A stretch of 64,000 nucleotides of DNA from contig CAZFST010000002.1 of the NCBI GenBank assembly GCA_964522015.1, forward strand, positions 199,452 through 263,451. Reading direction: 5' to 3'. Below the pieces are notes generated by a model that worked only from the letters and a program-made list of their open reading frames with translations, ran no database searches and was not told the DNA's origin. This document shows positions 17,794 through 27,351 of the stretch, piece after piece; within the stretch, counting starts at the first letter, position 1; each line of letters opens with the position of its first letter. The position numbers were made by a program, and so were the translations under genes. Source of the DNA: QQWI01 sp964522015. GTDB taxonomy: Bacteria; Bacillota; Clostridia; Peptostreptococcales; Acidaminobacteraceae.

Positions 17794-20199
17794 CTAAATC
17801 CGATTAGAAAGCCGGGTCTGCCAGTATCTCATTGGCCCGTTTTTTAAACGGTAATACCCCAATTCTCTTGCATAAGCACTTCTTAATTGACTGACTGCCA
17901 TTTCAATATCTTTGCTTTCAATGTTTCTCTTTTTATCATAGAGAATTCGTAGCCAAAGCGCTTTATCTAATGGATCCATCTTAACTAATTCCAATTTCGA
18001 CTCCAATTCTATAACACCTATTTTTCTTGTGATACTAAGGAGTTCCCCAAATCCATAAATAAGCGCCACCACTTTACCGTGATTAATCCTTTTAAAACGG
18101 GTCATAACGGGCCACCACCAAAAGACTGCAAATCCAATGAAAATTGTAACTGCACTCAGGATAAGAACCAATTTATAGTTCTTCTTGTCCCTTCTCATTG
18201 CACCTTGCTCTTCCGGTGTGAATCCCCCATCTATATCCCTTTCCCCCCGTTGATTTGCCATATCATTATCAATTTGAAGGGCATCCAAATCAATAGCACC
18301 AACACCACTTTCTTCACTAGCAAGTTCCGCAGCACGTTTCTTGTCAGCTTCCATCTGTGCCAGAGCGGCTTCCACACTTTGGTCTGCACCTGCACCTGAT
18401 GTGGCCATATAAGGCGGTGTTGCTTCAATCACACGCCAACCTTCGCCTTCGTAATAGACCTCTACCCAGGCATGGGCATCTTTTTCTGTAATTTTAGCCA
18501 TGAGATTTTCTGGATTCACTTCTCCTGGGTCAACTCTAAAGCCCTCTACATAACGTGCAGGAATTTTATTTATACGGGCCATTTGAACCATTGCAGAAGC
18601 AAAATAGGTACAGTAGCCCTCTTTTGTCTCTAATAAAAAGTTTGAGACAAAATCAGGATTAATCCGTTTGCTAGGGACTTGCAAATTATAAGTATAGTAT
18701 TTTGATAGGTACTTTTGAAGAATCTCAATTTTTTGTTGTGAAGATGCGCCATAGCTACCTAGGGTCCAAGAAAGATTGATGACCTCTTTTGCCAGTGTTT
18801 CAGAAACCACTAAATCTTCAGAAGCAGGTGGGGTAAAATCCCTTTGACTGGCTTCAAAGGCATATGTTTTTAGAAACCTTACAAAGACGCCCCCCTTATA
18901 AAAGGCTTGATTCTCTTCTGATACATAAACCTTATCTGGGCTAAGACTTGAGGCATAAAAGCCAATTGGGCTAAAAATACTAATGGTTTTCATTTGATCA
19001 AAAGCGATGCCACCCTTAATATAATCAGGGTTTTCAGCTGTCATCCACTGTTTATTCTCAGGGGTCTTTAGGTAGTTTGCGAATCGACTTTGATAGGTTT
19101 GCTGTCTTTTAGCCCAGGTCTGTCCATTGTAAATGGTTTTAACTTGGGATTTCAAGTACAATGATTTTTCAATTGGCTTTGTCAACGTCAACCAAAAGAG
19201 TGGGGTTGCCCCGTCAATGGCACCTACAGGTCCCCCAAGATTACCACTATCGCTTTGAAAATTGGTTTCACCTAAGGAATATAATCGAAATTGCTTGGTG
19301 TCATACTCAGACCGAGCACCCCAAACATTTGGCAATACCACATCAAATCCTACATTTAGGGTTTTGACTGGAACAAACAAGAAAAGAGTACTGGCCGCAA
19401 AGAAAAGCAGGACACTCCCAAATATGGCGAATAACCAAATTTTAAAACTTGGGTAGTAGCTCATATCTTCCTCTTTAAACGCCACTTTCATTTTTTCAGA
19501 ATGGCGCATAATCCCGTAGACCATCACCCCATAGATGTATGAGCCATAAACCCCCCAGGATAAGTCCACATATTGATACCAAAGTACCACATAAAAAACC
19601 AATGGCGCATAGAGTCCTAAGGGACCAATCCACCGGCTTAGCAGTAATTGCACCACAGCAAAGACCAGTAATCCAAAAAGGATCATAAAAACCCATTCAA
19701 AAGATTTTAACTGCTTTTGTTCCTGAGTGACCGGTGTAAATGGGATGTCTTTTTCTGGCCCTAGCTTGGAGGCTTCACCAAAAATAAGCTGTCCGCTAAT
19801 ACGGTCGTAAACCAACCACTGGCCAAATTGAATGCCCCATTTATTGATTATTTTACTTTTTACCCACTGGGCCAAAGGAAAATGACTGGTTTCTTCTGAG
19901 GCAGATTGAACCCAAAAGGAGACGTCTTCATCCAAGGTCATGGTGCCTGATTGACTTTTTTGAATTTTTCCTAGGCCATAATCAACCACGATTACAGCGC
20001 TGATAGACAGAGCCAGTACCAACAGGAGGATTGCAGCCCTTTTGGGAAAAGACATGATCAGTAGCCCAAGTCCATAGCTAAGGATTGCGGCTAGAAAAAT
20101 CGTGGGTCCTGTAAAGGTGAATATCACAAAATAATGAGCAGCGAAAAGCACTGACAAGAAGATAAAGAAGCCTGGCAAGCCTTTAAGCATTTTCATCAT
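17794..20199 (-). CDS. TgpA-like membrane transglutaminase-domain protein
   Basis: 801 residues. About six hydrophobic segments cover residues 10-275, followed by a long extracytoplasmic part with a transglutaminase-like core: EGYCTYFASA (Cys530), DAHAWVEV (His576) and WRVIEATPP (third residue position). One helix lies near 668-690, then a cytoplasmic DUF4129-like tail. Family members sit with MoxR and DUF58 proteins exactly as here; their substrates are mostly unknown. The catalytic triad appears intact except that Glu stands where Asp is most common, which is also seen in the family. GGGGG precedes the ATGATG start. The gene overlaps the upstream DUF58 gene by 17 bases. Confidence 0.9.
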   Translation of the reverse strand: MMKMLKGLPGFFIFLSVLFAAHYFVIFTFTGPTIFLAAILSYGLGLLIMSFPKRAAILLLVLALSISAVIVVDYGLGKIQKSQSGTMTLDEDVSFWVQSASEETSHFPLAQWVKSKIINKWGIQFGQWLVYDRISGQLIFGEASKLGPEKDIPFTPVTQEQKQLKSFEWVFMILFGLLVFAVVQLLLSRWIGPLGLYAPLVFYVVLWYQYVDLSWGVYGSYIYGVMVYGIMRHSEKMKVAFKEEDMSYYPSFKIWLFAIFGSVLLFFAASTLFLFVPVKTLNVGFDVVLPNVWGARSEYDTKQFRLYSLGETNFQSDSGNLGGPVGAIDGATPLFWLTLTKPIEKSLYLKSQVKTIYNGQTWAKRQQTYQSRFANYLKTPENKQWMTAENPDYIKGGIAFDQMKTISIFSPIGFYASSLSPDKVYVSEENQAFYKGGVFVRFLKTYAFEASQRDFTPPASEDLVVSETLAKEVINLSWTLGSYGASSQQKIEILQKYLSKYYTYNLQVPSKRINPDFVSNFLLETKEGYCTYFASAMVQMARINKIPARYVEGFRVDPGEVNPENLMAKITEKDAHAWVEVYYEGEGWRVIEATPPYMATSGAGADQSVEAALAQMEADKKRAAELASEESGVGAIDLDALQIDNDMANQRGERDIDGGFTPEEQGAMRRDKKNYKLVLILSAVTIFIGFAVFWWWPVMTRFKRINHGKVVALIYGFGELLSITRKIGVIELESKLELVKMDPLDKALWLRILYDKKRNIESKDIEMAVSQLRSAYARELGYYRLKNGPMRYWQTRLSNRI

Positions 20200-21331
20200 G
20201 TGTGTCCCCCATCAGTGGCTGAATTAGCTGAATATTGTAATGCGCCATATCTTCGGGATCACAGGCGAAGGTATAGACTTGGTAAGTATGGTTTAAGCTA
20301 CTTAGAAAATGCCTAAAATCAGGGCTAATCAGTGGCACAATAAAGATCAAATGTTCAAAGCTACTGCTTTGCATCAGCCTTTGCCTCATAAAATCATTAA
20401 AGGTCACCAAGCTATTGCTTTGAAATGCAGTTAATAGTTCTAATGTCTTGGAAAAATCAACACTACGCTCCCCTTGAATCTGCTCAACTTGCTGATTATT
20501 AATGGTCAACGTATATTGAAGTCCATGGTCAGTGCAGGATTTAAGGTAAGATGCGCAAAAAGAAACCATCCGCTCTTCTTGATCTAAATTAAAACTCCCG
20601 CCAAAATTCCCTTTAAAACCATCTAAATAGACTTTTAACCTTGAAGACATGGTCTTGTGAAATTCCCGGGTCATGAGCTCATCCCGCTTAGCACTGAGTT
20701 TCCAGTGAATATTTTTAAGGGCATCCCCACGCTGGAAATTCCGGACATTTAAGATGTGGGTCCGATCGTCAATAGAACGGTCCCTTGCTTTTAAAGTGCC
20801 CTCTTGTGCTTTTGGGGAGTATAAAAAATCAGGCAACTTCACAATCCGCGGAAACACGACCACATCAAGGGCCCTATCAAACTCCACTATCCGTCTATGA
20901 AACATCATGGGGTCAAAAATTGTGATTTTAACTTGTCCAACCGTATAAAAACCCCGATATTCACAGGTCATGTCCTTTTGAAAAGAGAGGGTATCCTGTG
21001 GACTAAAATAAGCAATATGACTTAAATGTGAAGGCATTGCCATTTTTTCATCTAGTGAAAATTGAATCCGGCTATGAACAATTGGGAGCCAACTGGTGTT
21101 ACTAATGCGGTAATTCAGACGAATCGGTTGCCCAGTTGTTATACAAGAATCGTTGCTATAGAGACGAACATAGATATTCTTAAGATGATGTCGAATCAAT
21201 AACCAAGAACTTAAACGGATGGCCAGTAACATCCAAAAGAAATAATAGAGGATTCTTGCCCCTGTAAATAGTGCAATTGCGCCCATCAAGATTAAAGCAA
21301 TCAGATAGATATGTTGAAAATACCGCTTCAT
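20183..21331 (-). CDS. DUF58-domain membrane protein
   Basis: 382 residues. Two N-terminal hydrophobic segments (IYLIALILMGAIALFTGARILYYFFWMLLAI) are followed by a beta-rich part. The DUF58 signature comes next: DDRTHILNVRNFQRGDALKNIHWKLSAKRDELMTREF, read in short pieces. The C-terminal part resembles a vWA-type fold. DUF58 proteins partner MoxR AAA ATPases, possibly as chaperoned assemblies at the membrane. The ATG at 21331 is preferred over an upstream GTG because of the GGTGAGG spacing. It sits between moxR-like and transglutaminase genes in one operon. Confidence 0.9.
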   Translation of the reverse strand: MKRYFQHIYLIALILMGAIALFTGARILYYFFWMLLAIRLSSWLLIRHHLKNIYVRLYSNDSCITTGQPIRLNYRISNTSWLPIVHSRIQFSLDEKMAMPSHLSHIAYFSPQDTLSFQKDMTCEYRGFYTVGQVKITIFDPMMFHRRIVEFDRALDVVVFPRIVKLPDFLYSPKAQEGTLKARDRSIDDRTHILNVRNFQRGDALKNIHWKLSAKRDELMTREFHKTMSSRLKVYLDGFKGNFGGSFNLDQEERMVSFCASYLKSCTDHGLQYTLTINNQQVEQIQGERSVDFSKTLELLTAFQSNSLVTFNDFMRQRLMQSSSFEHLIFIVPLISPDFRHFLSSLNHTYQVYTFACDPEDMAHYNIQLIQPLMGDTHDENA

Positions 21332-21345
21332 ACCCACACCTCACC

Positions 21346-22263
21346 TTATCGTTTGACTTTTGGCACTTCCATGGTACTCAGGATTTCCTCTAAGATGGTT
21401 TTAACTTCTATGCCTCGGTAAACTGCCTCTCCTTTTAAAAGAATACGATGGGCAATAATGCTCTCAAACAGAGATGTCACATCCCCACCAGTGACATAGT
21501 CACGGCCTTCAATATGAGCTTTGGCACGTACCCCATTGAATAAATGTACGACAGCCCTAGGGCTTGCACCCAGTTTAACGTGGGTATGTTCCCTGGTTTT
21601 ATGGCACAGCTTCACCATAAATTCTTTAAGGGCCTCATCCACATAAACCTTCTCCACCATAGCCCGCTCTTCAATAAGCCGCTTGGTGTCTAGAACTGCT
21701 GCAATCTTTTGTGGGGCTTCTTTAAGGGACAAAATGGCAACTTCTTCTGCCATGGTCGGGTAACCAAGTGAAACCCGCATCATAAAACGGTCCAACTGGG
21801 CCTCGGGCAGGGGAAAAGTCCCTTGCAGTTCTATTGGATTTTCGGTAGCGATTACCATAAAAGGCGCTTCTAGCGGATATGTATGGCCGTCCATGGTCAC
21901 TTGATTCTCTTCCATGGCTTCAAGTAAGCTAGACTGGGTTTTTGGGGAGGTCCGGTTAATTTCGTCAGCCAGGAGCACATTGGTAAAAATAGGCCCCTTT
22001 TGAAAGACAAATTGCTGTTTTTCCTTATCAAAAATTGAGATGCCCATTAGATCCGATGGCATTAAATCAGGTGTAAATTGGACCCGCTGAAAATGACAAT
22101 TAAGGGCTTGAGAGAACGCCTTTGCCAGTGTCGTCTTTCCAAGTCCGGGCAAATCTTCAATTAATACATGACCGCCAGATAAGAGCGCAATCAGAATTCC
22201 CTTAACAGCATCCTCTTTACCCACTAAATTCTTACTAATTTCAGCTTTAACCTGGTTTAACAT
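21346..22263 (-). CDS. MoxR-family AAA+ ATPase
   Basis: 305 residues, the usual MoxR length. Walker A is EDLPGLGKTTLAKA (about residues 36-49) and Walker B is NVLLADEINRTSPK. Sensor 1 is ATENPIELQGTFPLPEAQLDRF, with RVSLGYP and a C-terminal lid (GASPRAVV, DYVTGGDV). It is proposed to remodel or activate partner proteins through ATP hydrolysis, here probably the DUF58 and TgpA-like products encoded just downstream. GGAGG lies upstream of the start. It is the first gene of the three-gene operon, with a palindrome-containing promoter region at 22346-22377. Confidence 0.95.
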   Translation of the reverse strand: MLNQVKAEISKNLVGKEDAVKGILIALLSGGHVLIEDLPGLGKTTLAKAFSQALNCHFQRVQFTPDLMPSDLMGISIFDKEKQQFVFQKGPIFTNVLLADEINRTSPKTQSSLLEAMEENQVTMDGHTYPLEAPFMVIATENPIELQGTFPLPEAQLDRFMMRVSLGYPTMAEEVAILSLKEAPQKIAAVLDTKRLIEERAMVEKVYVDEALKEFMVKLCHKTREHTHVKLGASPRAVVHLFNGVRAKAHIEGRDYVTGGDVTSLFESIIAHRILLKGEAVYRGIEVKTILEEILSTMEVPKVKR

Positions 22264-22345
22264 AGGGCCTCCTAAATTTGTGTTAGATTAATTTTACCAT
22301 ATGATACCTACAAGTGGTTGAATTTTCGGAATATTGAGTGTGTGA

Positions 22346-22377
22346 TTATCGTAACGATATTGTTACAATAACGTCAA
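22346..22377 (-). promoter_or_regulatory. Candidate promoter with embedded operator for the moxR operon
   Basis: On the minus strand TTGACG (22377-22372) and TACGAT (22353-22348) have an 18-base spacer. A nearly perfect inverted repeat occupies 22346-22371: TTATCGTAAC and GTTACAATAA, one mismatch, 6-base centre. The arrangement looks like a repressor site. No candidate regulator gene is adjacent. Confidence 0.45.
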
Positions 22378-22406
22378 GAAAGCAGGCCGGCTAAGGTCTG
22401 CTTTCT
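22377..22406 (-). terminator. Terminator-like hairpin after the UPF0182 gene
   Basis: AGAAAGCAG (22377-22385) pairs with CTGCTTTCT (22398-22406). The T tract is weak, and it overlaps the -35 region of the moxR promoter. Confidence 0.55.
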
Positions 22407-22448
22407 AAGTTTGAGTTCTATTTCAACTGCGCCCATCATGAGGTGATT

Positions 22449-25247
22449 TTAAGGATTAGTGGGTGTAGCTGTTGTGGTGGGTTCTGGTGTGGTTTGACCT
22501 TCAGCAGGTGGTGTGACTTTGCCATTTTGCGCATCAATCTCTTTTTGTAGCTCTTCAAGAATTTTTTGAAGTTCTACCAATTCGGTTTGAGTGCGATTGA
22601 AGCGGTCCAGAGCTTCACCAAGGAGTTTTTCCAGTTTCTGATCAGCTGTACCCTCAAGGACATCTTTTTTCAGGTCGTCCCGATTATACCCTGCCCCGAA
22701 TAGTTGAGCAAGACCTTGATCAAGGGTTTGTGCCATCACCACTTTGTCATTATAAGAAACCACCACTTGTTTCATTTCTGGCAGAGACTCTTGATTTTCT
22801 GCCTGAATATAAATAGGCTCAACATACAGCAAATTCCCGTTTATTGGAATGATCAAGATATTCCCCCGTAAAACCCTTGAACCTTTTTGACTCCATAAAC
22901 TGAGCTGCGGAGAAATAATGCTGTCCTGATCAATTTTCGACTCAAGCATGGCAGGACCCATGGTAGTTTTATTTTTGGGGAATTTCAAAAGGGTTAACTT
23001 CCCATAGTTAGGACCATCGTTTCTGGCAATAAAGAGGGATGTCATATTGGGCTTATCCTTTGGGGTAAAAGGCTGAGTCAATACAAACTCAGGTTTACTT
23101 TCTCCTGGAATTTTGTACATGGCATAATCCGGCGAAATAGGTTGAACCTCCGATGCATCCATATAAAGTTCAGAACCCACATCCCAAATATCCTCACCAT
23201 TATAGAAAACTGATGGATTAGTCACATGGTATTTTCGGTAGACTTCACCTTGGATTTGCATCATTGTTCTTGGATAACGGACATGTGCCTTCAAAGCCTC
23301 AGGAAACTCAGCTGCAGGTTTAAATAAATTAGGATAAATAGCATGGTAGGTTTTAAGCATTGGATCCATCTCATCATACATATAAAGAGAAGTATCACCA
23401 GTATAAGCATCCACAACTGCCTTGACACTATTTCTCAGGTAATTGGTCCCAGTATTGTCATATGGCTGAGAGTAAGGATACTCCGTGCTATGGGTGTAAG
23501 CATCTACAATCCAGAATAACTTACCTGTTTTAGGGTCCACTACAAGATATGGATCACTATCAAATGTCATAAATGGTGCCAGTGTTTGCAGGCGCTCCCC
23601 AACAGAACGTCTCATAATCATGCGACTGTCACTGGTGATGATATTGGAGACCATGATTCTAAAGTCCCCATGATTAATGGCAAAGAGGGCGCGGTTCCAA
23701 AAGGACATTTTAATCCCCGAATCCGCTTGATACATGGTTTCTTGATTGTCAGAACCCTTTGGATAATCAAACTCTTTTTCAGTGGTATTCACAATAATAT
23801 AATCATTGGTGGTTTCACCAAAATAGATTTCTGGCTGTTTAATCACAAGATCGGTTTCTGATTCGGGTGGAATATTCTTGATGACTAATTTAGGCAGACC
23901 CTCTGGGGTTACACTATTAACAGGGGAAAGGGCCGCGCCATAACCATGGGTAAACTTGATATGGCGATTTTGCCAAGTTTGGACCTGCAGTTTTTCCGTA
24001 TCCATTTCTCTGGCAGACAAAAGAACCTGGGTATACTTCCCATTCAATAGGTAGCGGTCCGTATCTATGGCATTAAAGCGATAGTATAATCTGATCCCTT
24101 GAATTTGGTTATAAGTTTGCATTAAGGGTCTATAGTCATTTACGCGGATATTGTCGATGACATCTCTATTTTCTGTGAGCATGTCCTCTGTTAAAGAGGT
24201 TTCAACTTGGTAATCCATTTCAGAGATGTCATTGAGTTTAAATGCTTCTCTTGTAAAGGCGATATTATATTCAAGATAAGGTCGTTCTTTTGAAATTTCA
24301 TCTGGTTCTACAATGAAATTCTGAACAAAGACCCCAGCGATACCAAATAAAACATTGATGCCAATTAAGAGAACAGGGCCTGTAAGCATCAATCGGTATT
24401 GTCTCTTGAGCAGTGCATAGATAAACACCGCTGCCCCCAGTCCCGCCGCAACCATCTGTAAAAGAAGCGACGGCAAGACCACATGAATATCAGTATAACT
24501 GGCACCATAAGCCACACCCTGGGGCGAAAAGACCAAATTATACCTAGCTAGCCAGTAGTACCCGATTAGCAGTAGAAATACCAAGAAGCCAAAAACCCCG
24601 AGTTTAATAATGAGACTTTGGATAATCCCCTTGCGAGCAAGGCCAGACATATCTCCAATGGTACGCACATTTTGAAAGTCGCTAAAATCAAGGTCTGTAG
24701 GTGGCTTAATCCCCATTAATATCAGGTTGATGAGCACGGTTGCGATGGCCAATACCACGATATAGAAAACGCCAATACCCAGAAGTTTGTTATATAGGGG
24801 CAATTGGAAAACGTAAAAACTGATATCCTTACTGAATAGAGGATCCACTTTATCAAATAGCGTCGCATTTTGAAACTTGAGAATGTCAAACCAGAGAGCC
24901 CCTGTGACAGCCAATGACATCAAAAACGTGACCAAAGTTGCAATGCTAACCAGCGCTTGTTTGAATAGTTTGTTTTCTCGCTTTCTAACATCGACTAAAA
25001 CATGAACCAGTCTAAAATACTGCTTTTCCACCCAAATAAAGTAGACCGAGAACGCAATGGCAGTGATTAACCATAGGGGTAACCCGATTTTTGCATAAGC
25101 CAAAACCTTGACTAAAAATGAATCGGTGTAGCCCAAATCTGTAAACCATTGGTAATCCACAATGAAATTGATAATGGTGCTGAAGAAAATCACGACCACC
25201 ATTAATAGTGCTAATAATATCCCAACTACTTGCTGTCGCTTTTTCAT
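22449..25247 (-). CDS. UPF0182-family multi-span membrane protein
   Basis: 932 residues. About seven hydrophobic segments lie in the first 320 residues (including VVGILLALLMVVVIFFST and LLQMVAAGLGAAVFIYALL). A large extracytoplasmic domain with family hallmarks follows (YLEYNIAFTREAF, YPRTMMQIQGEVYRKYHV, RGNILIIPINGNLLYVEPIYIQA). A coiled-coil-like helix (TELVELQKILEELQKEI) and a Pro/Thr-rich tail (PAEGQTTPEPTTT) end the protein. Function of UPF0182 is unknown. Its start codon overlaps the hemerythrin stop by four bases (ATGA), so expression is probably coupled to the HD-GYP/hemerythrin operon. Confidence 0.93.
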   Translation of the reverse strand: MKKRQQVVGILLALLMVVVIFFSTIINFIVDYQWFTDLGYTDSFLVKVLAYAKIGLPLWLITAIAFSVYFIWVEKQYFRLVHVLVDVRKRENKLFKQALVSIATLVTFLMSLAVTGALWFDILKFQNATLFDKVDPLFSKDISFYVFQLPLYNKLLGIGVFYIVVLAIATVLINLILMGIKPPTDLDFSDFQNVRTIGDMSGLARKGIIQSLIIKLGVFGFLVFLLLIGYYWLARYNLVFSPQGVAYGASYTDIHVVLPSLLLQMVAAGLGAAVFIYALLKRQYRLMLTGPVLLIGINVLFGIAGVFVQNFIVEPDEISKERPYLEYNIAFTREAFKLNDISEMDYQVETSLTEDMLTENRDVIDNIRVNDYRPLMQTYNQIQGIRLYYRFNAIDTDRYLLNGKYTQVLLSAREMDTEKLQVQTWQNRHIKFTHGYGAALSPVNSVTPEGLPKLVIKNIPPESETDLVIKQPEIYFGETTNDYIIVNTTEKEFDYPKGSDNQETMYQADSGIKMSFWNRALFAINHGDFRIMVSNIITSDSRMIMRRSVGERLQTLAPFMTFDSDPYLVVDPKTGKLFWIVDAYTHSTEYPYSQPYDNTGTNYLRNSVKAVVDAYTGDTSLYMYDEMDPMLKTYHAIYPNLFKPAAEFPEALKAHVRYPRTMMQIQGEVYRKYHVTNPSVFYNGEDIWDVGSELYMDASEVQPISPDYAMYKIPGESKPEFVLTQPFTPKDKPNMTSLFIARNDGPNYGKLTLLKFPKNKTTMGPAMLESKIDQDSIISPQLSLWSQKGSRVLRGNILIIPINGNLLYVEPIYIQAENQESLPEMKQVVVSYNDKVVMAQTLDQGLAQLFGAGYNRDDLKKDVLEGTADQKLEKLLGEALDRFNRTQTELVELQKILEELQKEIDAQNGKVTPPAEGQTTPEPTTTATPTNP

Positions 25248-25651
25248 GACTCGTTACCACCCTTCATCTGTTCGCTAATGACTTGTGCATATAGCATGTC
25301 TTCAATTAAAATATGTTGCTGAATCCACTTAACCACAAAGTTGTGGATCTGATGTATACTCTCCAGTTCCATGGGGTTATCGGCAAGTAAAGTCTGTAAG
25401 TCAGCCACAAATACATTATGCTGAGATCGATGTGTTTCAAAAATAGTCGGCATATAAGTCTGGATCAGATACTCTTCAGTGGTGAAATGATACTGGGTAT
25501 ACTGAACAAGTTCCTCAATAATACTGGTTAAAGACATTGGGAACCCATTTGTTACTTCATATTCAATGCGATTAATCAGTTCAAAAAGAATTTTATGCTG
25601 CTCGTCGATAACCGCTACACCCGTCTGATATTCCTGAGAAAATGAAATCAT
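25244..25651 (-). CDS. Bacteriohemerythrin
   Basis: 135 residues, a single four-helix hemerythrin domain. All seven diiron ligands are present: His19 (IDEQHK), His55 and Glu59 (YHFTTEE), His74 and His78 (THRSQH), His113 and Asp118 (QQHILIED). Such proteins bind O2 reversibly and can store, deliver or sense oxygen or nitric oxide in the cytoplasm. The gene overlaps both its upstream HD-GYP gene and downstream UPF0182 gene by four bases. This implies stoichiometric expression and a functional tie to cyclic-di-GMP turnover (inference). Confidence 0.95.
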   Translation of the reverse strand: MISFSQEYQTGVAVIDEQHKILFELINRIEYEVTNGFPMSLTSIIEELVQYTQYHFTTEEYLIQTYMPTIFETHRSQHNVFVADLQTLLADNPMELESIHQIHNFVVKWIQQHILIEDMLYAQVISEQMKGGNES

Positions 25652-27351
25652 CGAACCCCTCCTTTTGCAGCAGCATGTCTTTGCTGCTTTTGTGATACTT
25701 GTCTTTTAAATAGTAGTCGTAGGAGTTTGTCTCTGTCGGCAGTTGAGATATTGATAAATTTAGCGACAAAAGTTGTCTTTGTGCCAAAGTGATAAAATTT
25801 TATAATTTTTGCATCCAGTTCAAAGTACAATTTGAAATTATCCACTTCTAAGCTCATGGTTATTTTTAGTATTTCCCCGCGGTACTTAATAAAATCCGCA
25901 GCAGCACCACCACCCGCTTCAAAAATCAACGTGTCGCCGCCGACTTTAACCAATTGAACATAATGCATGCCAAAGGAATTATGTTCAACAACTGCACTGC
26001 CTTCCCAAACAATAGAAAAATATTTATCCGTTGGTATTAAGGCTAGATTTTTTAAGTAAACTTGATCATGCATAATACCATCAATCTCAGCAGTGTATTC
26101 CAGGAGATCAGTCAATTTGTAAAAACTTACAGTTGCCCTGTACATTTGATCTGGAATCAACTCGCTTATGTTATCTATGTCACTATGGACCATTAGCTTG
26201 GCACTGTTTTCTTGAATGATTAAATTACCTGATAAGGATAAGACATGATAGACGTCTTGGTAATAAAAGCTGAGGGCAGCTTGAGGCACAAAATGGGTAT
26301 CTGAGACCGAGGCTTCAGTGGTACTGGATTTCAAATCGGTTAAAATATGAATCATCTTCTCTGTAATAATGGGATCGAATTGTGTACCGCTGCATCTTGC
26401 TAATTCTGTGATGATTTTATCCGTGCTTTCCCTATCTTTATAGGCCCGGCGGGACATCATGGCATCCACTGTATCAGCAACGGATATAATACGACTTAAG
26501 TAAGGAATTTTTGTACTCTTTAAGCGATTTGGGTAACCAGTGCCATCAAACTTTTCGTGGTGATGTTTTATAATGGTCGGGACTTCCATAAAAAAAGTCA
26601 TGCCGAAAAGGGAGGCTAGAGCCATATGGTAACCCTTAATAGGATGAATTTTCATACGATTGTACTCTTCATCAGTGAGTTTTGAGGTTTTGTTCAACAC
26701 TTCATCTGGAATATACATTTTTCCAATGTCGTGGATTAGGGCTGAAATATAAAGTACCATTTGATCTTTTGCATTTAGACCTAATTCTGATGCTAAAGCC
26801 ATACACCAATTGGCTACGTTGGTCATGTGGTAAGGCATATATTTGTCTTTGCTGATAAGAAGCTCCGTGTAAACGTCAATCACATAATAGAGTTTTTCGT
26901 AGTTCACTAATACCATTTGCAAATGGTGACACATTTGTTCAAAATAGTGGGCATTAAATTCTTTTATATAATCATTCGCATCATGTTCAGATACATTATC
27001 TTTAAAAAATATTTCCCACGATGCAATCAGCAGCTTATCAACTAATACGGGATTAAACACAGTGATATTAGCGCTATAACTCTGAGTCACAGCATTATAC
27101 GAAAGCCCCCAATTTACGTCAGTTAAAAGAGACTGAGGTTCAATTTTATCAAACCAATTGGCAAAATAATCGAAATTTGCGACGCTCTCCAAATGCTCTG
27201 TGTCATAAAAATAAGCTAAATCAGTGCCAAATGTATTGAAAATTGCAAATCTTATCCTCTTTACCTTTTGTGCTTGAGGCGTAGACTTAATAAATAGTGC
27301 CACGTGTTCATCTAAATGGACAACATCCCCTAAAATCATAGCGTGTTTCAT
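25648..27351 (-). CDS. HD-GYP domain protein with C-terminal PilZ-like domain
   Basis: 567 residues. The N-terminal 160 residues are an unassigned sensory or dimerisation region. The HD-GYP phosphodiesterase core spans about 170-330, with His175, the HD pair His207/Asp208 in IHDIGK, and the GYP loop HHHEKFDGTGYP (272-274). This architecture normally hydrolyses cyclic-di-GMP. The C-terminal 190 residues look like a divergent PilZ domain (beta-rich, ending RDKLLRLLFKRQ as PilZ domains often do), but the usual RxxxR of the c-di-GMP binding loop is not obvious. Four-base overlaps on both sides place it in a coupled operon. Confidence 0.88.
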   Translation of the reverse strand: MKHAMILGDVVHLDEHVALFIKSTPQAQKVKRIRFAIFNTFGTDLAYFYDTEHLESVANFDYFANWFDKIEPQSLLTDVNWGLSYNAVTQSYSANITVFNPVLVDKLLIASWEIFFKDNVSEHDANDYIKEFNAHYFEQMCHHLQMVLVNYEKLYYVIDVYTELLISKDKYMPYHMTNVANWCMALASELGLNAKDQMVLYISALIHDIGKMYIPDEVLNKTSKLTDEEYNRMKIHPIKGYHMALASLFGMTFFMEVPTIIKHHHEKFDGTGYPNRLKSTKIPYLSRIISVADTVDAMMSRRAYKDRESTDKIITELARCSGTQFDPIITEKMIHILTDLKSSTTEASVSDTHFVPQAALSFYYQDVYHVLSLSGNLIIQENSAKLMVHSDIDNISELIPDQMYRATVSFYKLTDLLEYTAEIDGIMHDQVYLKNLALIPTDKYFSIVWEGSAVVEHNSFGMHYVQLVKVGGDTLIFEAGGGAAADFIKYRGEILKITMSLEVDNFKLYFELDAKIIKFYHFGTKTTFVAKFINISTADRDKLLRLLFKRQVSQKQQRHAAAKGGVR

